Positions 35,001 through 42,466 of a stretch of DNA of 64,000 nucleotides are shown piece by piece. The DNA is from Apoderus coryli (Eukaryota > Arthropoda > Insecta > Coleoptera > Attelabidae), in assembly GCA_911728435.2 (NCBI GenBank), contig OU452203.1, positions 20,356,293-20,420,292 on the forward strand. Direction: 5' to 3'. Numbering within the stretch: position 1 is the first letter of the stretch; every line of letters starts with the position of its first letter. The translations under genes and the position numbers were made by a program. The notes beneath the pieces are model-generated. The model was not told where the DNA came from. It saw nothing but the letters and a program-made list of their open reading frames with translations, and did not search any database.

Positions 35001-38000
35001 GAAGTTGTGACAAAGTTGAAAGTTGACTAAGTTCGAAAAACAATATAGTGGTTTTGAAATAATCACTTTATAAAGATCAGTTGAGTTTTAGCTTTGTTAG
35101 AATCAAGACATAGAGGGTTGTGTGTAATTTTGTGTCCCTTTAATAGACATGAGCTTTATATCAGCGTAAAATGGTAAAGTAGTTTTCTAATTCTTAGAAT
35201 AAAATAAAAAAACAGCTTTAATCAAAGCGTTTCTAAAATTTTATGCCTCAAAATTACTTAAATATTCCAGATATCTAAATTTGGAGCATGTCCCCGTCAA
35301 CCTTGCAACAACGGTTACTATCCAATCCATGAAGCTGCTAAGAATGCCTCATCTAAAACAATGGATGTATTCCTGCAATGGGGAGAGTCTTTGGGATGTA
35401 CTAGAGAAGAAATGATCTCATTCTACGATGCTGAGGGAAATGTGCCCTTACATTCAGCAGTGCATGGAGGTGATATCAAAGCAGTGGAACTATGTTTGAG
35501 GCATGTAAAGTTACCCTTTAAAAATCAAATTTTTTAAAAATTGAATTTATCTTTTGATGCAGATCTGGAGCAAAGATTTCTACACAACAACACGATCTCT
35601 CCACCCCTGTTCATTTAGCTTGTTCTCAGGGAGCGATCGAAATTATTCAAATCATGTTTAAAATGCAACCAGAAGAAAAACATGCATGTTTAGCTTCATG
35701 TGATGTTCAGAAGATGACACCGCTTCATTGCGCTGCTATGTTTGATCATCCAGAAATTGTCGAGTATTTAATATCTGAAGGAGCTGATATCAATGTGGTG
35801 GATAAGGAGAGACGGTCGCCATTATTGTTGGCAGCGTTGCGAGGTGGCTGGAAAACGGTAAAAAGCTTTATTGGAGTTCATTTTGTGGTTTCTATATGGT
35901 TTTTTTTCCAGGTCCATACTCTAATTCGCCTGGGTGCTGATATAAATATCAAGGATGTAAACAAACGTAATGTTCTACATTTAGTCGTTATTAACGGAGG
36001 TCGTTTAGACCAATTCGCTGCTGAAGTGAGTAAGGTAAATGATGTGTATGCTTTGCAAGGCTTTGTCTTCAATATTTTCAGCTGCTAAATTAGAGAAACA
36101 CGTAACTATAATAACAACACCATCAATATTAGAATAAATATAATTTACATCAAAATTTAGTTCTAAGTTCAAAAAAATATCGGGTGGGTCAGAAAATTTG
36201 GTGAATTTAAAAAATACTTTATTATCCTGGAATATTATTTTTTAAAAAGAATATCGTCGAGATGTACACCATTGCGCCCTTCAAATTGCTAATTTCTCGC
36301 TGCCATATTGCTCGTGAAATAGCGGATTTCGCCTCGGATCAAGCAGAAGAACAATGTCTTCAACTGGGCAATCAGAGAATATTGTTGCAAAGCGCTCCAA
36401 CATTGTTTCGACAAAAATACGGCGTAAATTTAGATTGTTTTGCTTGTGAAATGCTCCCTGACTCATCCAACCTTCAGACCATCGCTCCCTCATACACCGT
36501 TCCAACTGAATAGTGTTTTAAATATCGTACGTCCTTCTGGCCCACCCGATAGTACTTATAATTGTTAGTTCTAAATAAAAGAAACTTACTTTTCTTAAAC
36601 AATTAGGCTAAAAGTAAGGAAGGTCTGCTGCAACTGTTGAATGAAAAAGACATATCTGGCTGCTCTCCGCTCCATTATGCTAGCCGTGAGGGTCATATTA
36701 GAAGCTTGGAGAACCTGATCAAGTTAGGTGCTTGTATCAATTTGAAAAACAATAACAATGAAAGTCCACTTCATTTTGCTGCTAGGTGAGGTTTAGTTTA
36801 ATTTTCATCTATAGGTAAAGATGCTAATTTAATTTTTCCTTCAAGGTATGGTCGATACAATACTGTACATCAGTTATTGGATTCTGAAAAAGGTACATTT
36901 ATTATAAATGAGAGCGATGGGGAAGGAATGACTCCATTACATATTGCTTCACAGCAAGGACACACAAGGTTAGAATATATTACAAAATATTTTTTCTCAT
37001 ACATCCCTCGTCCATCAAATTCAATAGTTGTCCGGGAGAGTGTTTCTTTTGCTACTATGCATTGCGGTAACCTTTGTAGGGTTGTTCAATTGCTGCTAAA
37101 TAGAGGCGCTCTATTACATCGTGATCACAATGGCAGGAACCCTCTCCATTTAGCTGCTATGAATGGTTATACTCAAACTATTGAGCTACTGCTATCAGTT
37201 CATTCACATTTATTGGATCAAACTGATAAAGACGGGGTAAGTAACACATTTTATTGAGTTGTATTGGTAAAGTCCCAATTTGTTTCTAATTTTCAGAACA
37301 GTGCCCTGCATTTGGCTACAATGGAAAACAAACCAAACGCTATCGCTTTGTTGTTGTCTATGAACTGTAAATTACTTTATAATCAGCAAAGGATGAATGC
37401 GATGGATTATGCGATTTATTACAAATACCCCGAAGCTGCTCTTGCAATGGTGACTCACGAAGATAGGTAAATAGTTTACTATAGTTGTTTCTCTTGAATA
37501 TCATCATGGACATTTTTTTAGAGCTGAAGAGGTGATGGCATTAAAATCAGAGAAACACCCTAGCGTGATTTTGGCATTAATCGCTTTCATGCCACGCGTA
37601 TTTGAAGCGGTGCAGGACAAAGGTATTATTAAAGCCAACTGCAAGAAAGATTCGAAATCTTTTTACGTATGTATTAAAGTTAAATTATTTTAAATACAAT
37701 TATTAATTTGCTGTTGTTTGTTTAAACAGATTAAGTATAATTTTTTGTGCTTGCAATGCCCTAGTATTTATGCTGATATGGATGAAAAAACTGGAGAGAC
37801 TGTAACTATCTCGAAACCCATACCACTACCCGCATTAAACGTAGGTTTTGTGAGATTTTTTAAACTTTTCCTTAAATGCAAAGGTTGTGTTTCAGGCTAT
37901 GGTTACTCATGGGCGTGTAGAGCTTTTAGCGCATCCATTGAGTCAAAAATACCTGCAAATGAAATGGAATTCCTACGGGAAATATTTCCATTTAGCGAAC

Positions 38001-40690
38001 CTGTTGTTTTACAGTATTTTCTTAGCGTTTATAACATGTTTTTCAGCACAATTAATGGAGCATGAGGCCTCGATAAATGGAAGTTATACAAACGATCAAG
38101 ATGTAAGTATTTTATTATTTAGAAATGCATCTTTAATGATTCAATTTCCAGAATTATAAGGAATCGCGAAAGAAAGAGATTTTAGACGTTGAATTCAACC
38201 CGATCATGTACATATGTGCTTTAGCAATCCTCTGTTACATCTGCATCAATTCAATGCGTGAATTTGTGCAGATTTATCAGCAGAAATATATGTACTTCAT
38301 GGATCCAATTAACCTAGTGACATGGTTTTTGTATGCAGCTACCATAGTCATGGTAAGTTGGAACGAAAACCCATCAAGCTTTTAGAGAAAAATGAAGGAA
38401 CGAGAGAGAGCTTTGGGCCTCTATTACTACTTTCTCAAGCTTACTTTTAATAAAATATGAGCTGGAAAAATGTTATGTCATTATTATTATTACATTTTTC
38501 AACTTTTTTAGGTATTACCAATATTTGGCGGTCGAATTTACGATGTTCAATTCTCCTGTGCTTCACTTGTAGTATTCCTCAGCTGGTTTAACTTACTGCT
38601 TCTACTACAACGTTTCGATCAAGTGGGAATTTACGTTGTTATGTTCCTAGAGATTTTACAAACCCTTATCAAAGTATTAATGGTGTTTTCTATATTGATA
38701 ATTGCTTTTGGACTTGCATTCTACATTCTTCTCTCTAGAGTAAGTGAAAATCGTTTGTTTTCATTAACATATACATTAGAATTCATTCTTTCTGAAAATG
38801 GACTAGGAAATATTTACATTTGCTCCTCAATGCACTATAATATATTTTTTTAGGGTGATCATTTATCATTCAAAACAATCCCGATGTCGCTGATTCGTAC
38901 ATTTTCAATGATGCTTGGAGAAATTGATTTTCTGGGTACTTACGTAAGACCCTACTACTTATCGCATGAAGAAGAAAAGACTTTTCTACCCTTCCCGCTA
39001 CCTACATTCTTCATTCTTGGATTGTTTATGGTTCTGATGCCAATTTTATTGATGAACCTCCTCATTGGTTTAGCTGTGGGGGATATTGAATCGGTTAGAC
39101 GCAATGCACAATTGAAACGATTAGCTATGCAGGTGAATCTATAGAAAATTGTACTTAACACATTTAAACAAAACTAATCGCATTTACTCTAGGTGGTTCT
39201 CCACACGGAACTAGAAAGAAAGCTACCACAAAGATTGCTCGAGAAAGTTGATAAATGTGAATTGATTGAATATCCAAATGACACTAAATGCAAGCTTGGG
39301 TTTCTGGACTCAATAATTCGAAAATGGTTTGGAAATCCATTCTCAGATGAAAGTAAGTAGTGTAGTCTTGAATTTAAAATTAGGAATTAGTTTTGCTTCT
39401 TTTCTCACAAAATGTAAATCACTGAAATATTAGTTCATAGTATTCGCACATATTCCAGCTTCTCAGCATGTTCGTTTTTTAGGGAAGAGACATAAACCAA
39501 AAATGTTTAGCAAATCAATATGGCAACACCAGGGTAGGACATTAAATTTTTTTTTTCTGTATTGTTTAAATCACATGTTTCGCACATTGTTTTTCAAAAA
39601 ATATCACTACACTGTTTTGATTTGTTTTCTGTATTAATAAAAATATTATTATCACTTTTCTTTTTCGTCATCTTAACTTGTGATATTTTAGGTGATATTA
39701 TGATGGATTCGTGTGAGGATTATGTTGCAAGTGAGTTGGAAAAAACTAAGAAAAAGTTACGTGATATTACGAAAGCTTTGGAAACGCAGCATCATTTTTT
39801 GAGGCTCATAGTGCAGGTAAAAATACAAAAGAAAAAGAAAAGTAAGACACATAAGTTATTATCAAGAATTTGTAGTCAAAAGTACTTCCAATTTTTCTGA
39901 GAATTATTTTCACTATATACTTTAACGACTTCGGACTGGAAGGTTCGCGTTAACAATTTTGGGAACAATTCTGTTTCGGTAATGATGTTTTATGTTTTTT
40001 ATAATACCCTGGTCCATAAGTTGCAATATGGAGGTCAGGTTTGGTGCAAAAAGAGGTCAACTCAATATTCGTTAATTTTTTACTCACACTAACTGGATGT
40101 GCAGGACAATTGTCTATAAACATCACAAACTTTCGCGTTTGGCTTTTCATTTTTTGTGTCCAGTTCTTTAATCCATCTTTCGAAAATTTCAGAAATCATC
40201 CATGCCTTTTTATTATTGACGTAATTTAACTCCGGAGATTTAACTCCTTTTAATCAACTCGAATTTTTGGTTTTACCTATGAGTAGTAATTTCAGTTTTT
40301 CTGAACTGAACCAAAAATTTGTGATTTACTAGGCCTCGACTATAAAATGGGTTAGGAATTCCCCAGGTGTCTCACACAAATCTACCTGCTTTAGTGACTA
40401 CCATTAAGCGTTATGAACGCGTTAAGAACATTTTCAAAAGATTGCGATATAAAAATGTAAATGGGAAATCCGAAAAGACCAAGATCTCAATAAATAGTCA
40501 AAAATATTGGGTATTTTTTAATATATTTTGTTTTGTTTTGGAGAAAATGGAAATTAAAACAGAAGCTGATGATGTAGACGAAGGTGTGCCAGCAAATAAC
40601 GGATCAGTTGCATACTCCAACAAATGGACGTCACCCAGAATACGTAAAAAGATCAAATCAGTTTTAAATTTCACTAAAGTGAATCGGTAA
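19798..40690 (+). CDS. TrpA1: TRPA1 cation channel (ankyrin-repeat TRP)
   Basis: A calcium-permeable sensory channel for heat or irritants in insects, acting as a tetramer in the plasma membrane. Shared coding exons: 32041-32197, 32256-32346, 34591-34786, 35271-35500, 35563-35857, 35912-36034, 36607-36785, 36846-36968, 37080-37236, 37297-37466, 37522-37666, 37730-37840, 37896-38102, 38152-38352, 38512-38739, 38854-39132, 39193-39352, 39483-39533, 39692-39816, 40544-40690. Phases agree throughout. Two alternative N termini precede them: 19798-20040 plus 23079-23249 (total 1262 aa), or 30057-30206 (1174 aa). About 15 ankyrin repeats (G-x-TPLH-x-AA pattern) are followed by six membrane helices, a pore loop with M-M-L-G-E-I-D-F and S6 with M-N-L-L-I-G-L-A-V. 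The C-terminal tail holds a predicted coiled coil. One intron is GC-AG. Mobile elements fill the introns without touching exons. Confidence 0.95.
20090..21298 (+). mobile_element. Mariner (DD34D) relic, interrupted at its 3' end
   Basis: A mariner copy lies in the first TrpA1 intron. The transposase is readable from about 20466. The first catalytic region is V-T-M-D-E-T-L-L-H-Y-Y-T-P-E-S-K (20812 onward). The third is H-S-P-Y-S-P-D-L-A-P-S-D-F-F-L-F. The segment holding the second catalytic Asp (expected near 21095) is deleted. The last readable codons are K-K-S-Y-Y, where the DD41D copy 2 begins at a TA. No left terminal repeat could be confirmed, so the left boundary is approximate. Confidence 0.75.
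20684..21296 (+). pseudogene. Mariner transposase remnant
   Basis: The coding remnant of the element above, in two frames: 20684-20992 (E-C-L-T-L-L-N-R-N through F-W-D-A-N-G-I-I-F-I-D-Y-L, then a stop) and 21090-21296. An internal deletion removes the H-Q-D-N-A-P box, and the 5' helix-turn-helix part is scrambled by stops. Not functional. Confidence 0.75.
21299..22465 (+). mobile_element. DD41D mariner-type transposon, copy 2, truncated right end
   Basis: Nearly identical to copy 1 (1608-2910) over the shared length. It is inserted at a TA (21297-21298) inside the mariner relic upstream. It lacks about 20 bp of the right inverted repeat: the sequence stops within the poly-A run and switches abruptly to unrelated non-LTR sequence. 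The host mariner does not resume on the right, so the insertion was followed by a deletion or rearrangement there. Confidence 0.85.
21412..22381 (+). pseudogene. DD41D transposase with two deletions
   Basis: The same gene as 1721-2807, without the C insertion, so the catalytic core is continuous: S-D-E-A-H-F, Q-Q-D-G-A-T-C-H, and S-C-D-L-T-P-L-D with 41 residues between the second and third Asp. Compared with copy 1 it has lost a net 25 bp in the N-terminal helix-turn-helix near 21480, and 92 bp near 22302 in the C-terminal region. The second deletion is bounded by a GTG present at both edges in copy 1. Both shift the frame, so this copy is inactive too. Confidence 0.85.
22466..22590 (+). repeat. 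3' end of a non-LTR retroelement
   Basis: The frame reads T-N-V-I-A-N-I-H-R-D-R-H-F and runs into a repeated AAG tract (22569-22580). The I-A-N-(V/I)-(R/H) end followed by a purine triplet tail is typical of non-LTR ORF2 C termini. A related end occurs in reverse at 54571-54740. It directly abuts the truncated DD41D copy 2. Confidence 0.5.
23079..23249 (+). CDS. TrpA1: TrpA1 long-isoform second coding exon
   Basis: 57 codons between a TTTCATTTAG acceptor and a GTAAGA donor, phase 0 at both ends. It ends in S-P-F-R-I-L-R, which joins directly to A-A-E-S-G-N-L in the first shared exon at 32041. That junction gives a natural start to the first ankyrin-like helix. An 8.8-kb intron follows. Confidence 0.7.
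23772..24846 (-). mobile_element. DD41D-type mariner element, decayed
   Basis: Inverted repeats of about 35 bp (left CAGGGTGTCCCAAAAAACAT, right the complement of CAGGGTGTCCCAATAAACAT) lie next to TA duplications at 23770-23771 and 24847-24848. The interior encodes transposase on the minus strand: W-S-L-N-V-W-L, then F-Q-H-D-G-A-P-A-R-Y (second Asp), and R-S-P-D-L-N-P-K-D-F-W-L-W-G (third Asp). Counting through one stop codon gives 41 residues between these two Asp. Frameshifts and stops are present and the N-terminal part is reduced. It differs in sequence from the 1608 and 21299 copies. Confidence 0.8.
24849..26269. other. TrpA1 intron DNA, nothing recognised
   Basis: Very AT-rich intron sequence with only short chance frames. 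Confidence 0.4.
26928..27029 (-). ncRNA. Type I hammerhead ribozyme, copy 1
   Basis: Complement orientation. CTGATGA is RC of 26988-26994. Helix II GTCG/CGAC is capped by TGGAT. GAAAC is next, then a minimal helix III (ACGG/CCGT with no spare loop) and the cleavage triplet GTC (cut after position 26963 on this strand). Helix I is long: CACCA/TGGTG, an internal loop, a 12-bp segment with one G-U, a bulge, then CGAGAGTTTG/CAAACTCTCG. The sequence matches the other two copies. Confidence 0.9.
27236..27337 (+). ncRNA. Type I hammerhead ribozyme, copy 2
   Basis: CTGATGA at 27271-27277, helix II 27278-27290, GAAAC 27291-27295, and the GTC cleavage triplet at 27300-27302. All conserved core nucleotides are present. 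Helix III is at most four pairs without a loop, or two pairs with a GGCC loop. Such short helices usually cleave best as a double (dimeric) hammerhead. Helix I is closed by 27236-27245 pairing with 27328-27337. Confidence 0.92.
27568..27669 (+). ncRNA. Type I hammerhead ribozyme, copy 3
   Basis: An exact 332-bp-displaced repeat of copy 2 (CTGATGA at 27603-27609, cut after 27634). Two same-strand ribozymes 332 nt apart would release a unit-length RNA with ends suited to circularisation. Confidence 0.92.
27829..28471 (+). mobile_element. Internally deleted mariner (DD34D)
   Basis: Inverted repeats of about 30 bp (CGAGGTCTGTTCAAAAAGT on the left, complement on the right) lie between TAs at 27827-27828 and 28472-28473. 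The left TA is also the right target duplication of the Tc1-like MITE, so this element landed exactly at that junction. Only 643 bp remain of an expected 1.3 kb. Confidence 0.85.
27911..28318 (+). pseudogene. Mariner transposase C-terminal half
   Basis: 135 codons covering V-K-V-L-L-T-V-F-F-D (after the first Asp), H-H-D-N-A-P-A-H (second Asp) and P-P-Y-S-P-D-I-A-P-C-D-F-F-L-F (third Asp, 34 residues later: DD34D). The DNA-binding half and first Asp have been deleted, and the frame breaks at about 28318 although related codons continue. Inactive. Confidence 0.8.
28474..29146. other. TrpA1 intron DNA, possible unclassified repeat
   Basis: AT-rich. A GC-poor block near 28650-28760 (GGGGG runs separated by A/T, with GGAAATGCATTG) has the look of dispersed-repeat sequence, but I cannot name a family. 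Confidence 0.25.
29147..29470 (+). pseudogene. Non-LTR retrotransposon ORF2 C-terminal relic
   Basis: A continuous 107-codon frame with R-R-L-Q-W-A-G-H-V-K-R-M then P-L-G-R-P-R-L-R-W-R-D-N-I. These are hallmarks of the C-terminal region of endonuclease/reverse-transcriptase polyproteins. It ends at a stop at 29468. The polymerase domain is absent. Confidence 0.7.
30057..30206 (+). CDS. TrpA1: TrpA1 alternative short-isoform first exon
   Basis: 50 codons from ATG 30057 to a GTAAGG donor at 30207, phase 0. It ends in E-E-I-I-E-V-F-T before the same shared exon at 32041. It offers an independent N terminus 10 kb downstream of the long-isoform start, so a second promoter is expected between about 28.5 and 30.0 kb. 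Alternative first exons of TrpA1 are established in flies and mosquitoes, where they change thermal and chemical sensitivity. That role is inferred here. Confidence 0.7.
30675..30701 (+). repeat. Hammerhead-like core motif, third
   Basis: CTGATGA followed 15 nt later by GAAAC. The intervening stretch pairs poorly and no helix I is evident. Probably a decayed or chance version of the motif seen at 7072-7103. Confidence 0.2.
30856..30913. repeat. Two overlapping perfect hairpins
   Basis: Hairpin 1 (30856-30882) has 13-bp arms around a single A (CTGTACGCTAAAG and its complement). Hairpin 2 (30881-30913) has 15-bp arms around GCC (AGTAAATGAACTTTA and its complement). They share two bases and a CTTTAG core. 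Located in the intron between the short-isoform exon and the first shared TrpA1 exon. Confidence 0.8.
30914..32040. other. TrpA1 intron DNA
   Basis: No gene or mobile element recognised. It ends at the ATATTTCACAG acceptor of the first shared exon. Confidence 0.4.
32825..33036 (-). pseudogene. Mariner-type transposase C-terminal relic
   Basis: The minus-strand frame reads P-F-Y-S-S-D-L-V-S-S-D-F (third catalytic region, PYSPDLxPSDF type), one stop, then L-K-A-H-L-F-D-D-R-E-A-I and E-N-C-F-R-M-W-K-H-R-C, ending at a stop at 32825-32827. The layout matches the C-terminal end of mariner transposases. No terminal repeats found. Confidence 0.6.
33100..34500 (-). mobile_element. 5'-truncated non-LTR retrotransposon (Jockey/CR1-like)
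   Basis: Antisense in the TrpA1 intron 32347-34590. It encodes, in order, a pre-RT segment (A-R-A-T-W-D-I-I-N-N), the RT fingers (N-N-Y-R-P-I-S-I-V-P), palm with F-L-D-L-T-K-A-F-D, G-V-P-Q-G-S-V-L-G-P-L-L-F, an intact F-A-D-D catalytic box, and thumb (K-F-L-G-V-T-L-D). Upstream endonuclease is missing and no RNase H is seen. Confidence 0.85.
33113..34500 (-). pseudogene. Reverse transcriptase with two stops and one frameshift
   Basis: The frames 34117-33776, 33769-33542 and 33514-33113 are one reading frame interrupted by single stop codons (after G-K-L-E and after T-I-V-E-V). The preceding 34292-34059 piece is in a different frame, so one indel lies near 34060-34117. The lesions are few, so the insertion is moderately young but coding capacity is lost. 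Confidence 0.8.
36180..36549. mobile_element. 370-bp MITE in TrpA1 intron
   Basis: Terminal inverted repeats TCGGGTGGGTCAGAA (left) and the complement of TCGGGTGGGCCAGAA (right) lie between TA dinucleotides at 36178-36179 and 36550-36551. The interior has chance frames on both strands and no transposase motif. The TCGGGT start resembles the DD41D elements at 1608 and 21299, so those could mobilise it (inference). Confidence 0.75.
37896..39132 (+). CDS. TrpA1: TrpA1 transmembrane and pore exons
   Basis: Four exons with three short introns encode the ion-conducting part. 37896-38102 holds S1 (L-L-F-Y-S-I-F-L-A-F). 38152-38352 holds S2 and the start of S3. 38512-38739 holds S3-S5, including the W-F-N-L-L-L-L-L-Q-R-F segment. 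38854-39132 holds the pore helix and filter (G-E-I-D-F, at about residues 1031-1035 of the long form) and S6. All phases are 0, so any of these exons could be skipped in frame, though the channel would be lost. Confidence 0.9.
39930..40310 (-). pseudogene. Tigger/pogo transposase relic
   Basis: Antisense in the last TrpA1 intron. Readable blocks: E-K-L-K-L-L-L-I-G-K, N-K-K-A-W-M-I-S-E-I-F, then after a one-base shift K-F-V-M-F-I-D-N-C-P-A-H (second catalytic Asp), and Y-G-P-G-Y-Y-K-K-H-K near the third-Asp region. This is the DDE_1 core of Tigger-type elements. Frame lesions make it inactive, and no terminal repeats found. Confidence 0.65.
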
Positions 40691-40853
40691 ATTATTAGAA
40701 TAGTTGTACTTAATGAAATTTAGTATAAATAGATTTCTAGCGGAAATTAATTACAAATTATCTATCATATTTATTATATTTGTGTATTTAAAAAACTGTC
40801 AAACTATATTTATACCAAATATTTAGTGTCAATTGCAGCGAATTTGAAAATTG

Positions 40854-40859
40854 AATAAA
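40854..40859 (+). promoter_or_regulatory. Likely TrpA1 polyadenylation signal
   Basis: AATAAA 164 nt after the TrpA1 stop codon, the first such hexamer downstream. Confidence 0.5.
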
Positions 40860-42466
40860 AATCTTTCAAGAGTTCATATGATTTCATTTCAGTTTATAGG
40901 ATTTCCTAAAGAACTTCCTGAAGTTTTATACAGCTGGATGAAGCTAATAAGAATTTTAAACGTACCAAAGTTAATTTATTTTAGATTTCAAACTCATTAA
41001 TAGAGGTTTTACAATAAATAAATAAAATAAGCAAGTTAATAATCTAGTTGGATGTGTTTTTAAAAATTTTAAGGTATCAATATTCCTGGGTAAACATAAC
41101 AGTAAGACAGATAAAGAACAAAACATAATTGAAAGCGGTTGTGGGTTTCTGGGAAGTGAAGATGGATTCTTCAATGGTTTTGAAGACTCCTTTCAGTCTA
41201 AAATGCATAGTTTAAGCTCCCGTTTCAATGTTTTGAAGGATATTAGACGGCAAAAAGTAGAAATAATAATTGTTATTTTTCAAATATTAAGAAATTTATT
41301 AAAAATCTATATAAAATGTACAATATTGTAAATGATTACTAAAATTCTATAAATTTGATAAAAACTATTTACAATAATAAAGGCACTTTTGTATTATGTT
41401 TTTCATAACATTATTAATATTACAATGGCACACATGTAGTGCAAAACAAATTGAAACCATTTCTACTTTTAATTTGTTCAATTTTTGAGAAACGATATTC
41501 CAATTATTGATAAATTCAAAAATATTTTAAACACAATAATAATAACTTTATTTGAGATTGCTGGAAGTATTATCAACAATAATTTATAAAATTAACAAAT
41601 AATGTTTATACAATATTCATTTGTCACAATTACTTTTTATTAATAATTAATAGTAAATGTTAATTTATTTTTATATCACAGATAGGTTCTTGGGCAAGAA
41701 TATCTAATAGGATCAAAATTATCATTTAATATTATCTTAGATCAGTTTTTTCAACACACACAATGCAACTTTTCTTGTAGTAAAGCTTAGGCTATAGATT
41801 TGGAGCTTTTTTATGAACAATACAAAGGTTATGTAATTAAAAACAAACTTAAGTTGAACTCCGATACGAAGAACAAGATCAATTAATTCATTTGGACACA
41901 TCAGGGCAAAATAAAGAGTGACAATATCAAGAAAACTAAAAGCTCAGAAGCTTCAAATGAAATACTTGCTTAAAACAAATGTATTAAAATCAGCTTCAGA
42001 ATATTTCCGATATAAAAATTACAAAGTTAAAAACCACGATATTTTGTGTTGCGCATTGAAAAAACAAAACTAATTCCTAAATTAATTTAACACTAAACCA
42101 ATGTTTCGTACGTTACTTAAATATACCTCGCCCAATTAATTCGTTAAAAATTCATATTTAATATCTTATATACAATAATAACAAAGAGAAAACAAATATC
42201 TAAAAAATAATAGTATATACAAAATAAAAATACAATACCTATAGTTTGCCATTTTTTTTTTGAAAAGATGGCACGGTCTCTATAAAATGATTATTGTCAT
42301 AATATATTTTGACACCACAATTGTACAATGTGCAACCCTTCTACAGTTTTGTCTAAAATTATTTAAGTAACATTAACAGGATAAGACACAGCCTTTTTTT
42401 CTATTTGTGCTAAAAAGTACAAAAGGCCGTTCGACAATTCTATTTGTTTCTTTGTACATTATTCAG
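40860..42466. other. Convergent intergenic region
   Basis: AT-rich DNA between the TrpA1 and Egfr 3' ends. It should contain the Egfr 3' UTR; complement AATAAA hexamers occur at 41636-41641 and 41547-41552. No gene recognised. Confidence 0.4.

Noticed and set aside
34884..35066. Antisense frame over the TrpA1 intron after 34786
   Set aside because: Low-information AT-rich translation; not conserved-looking.
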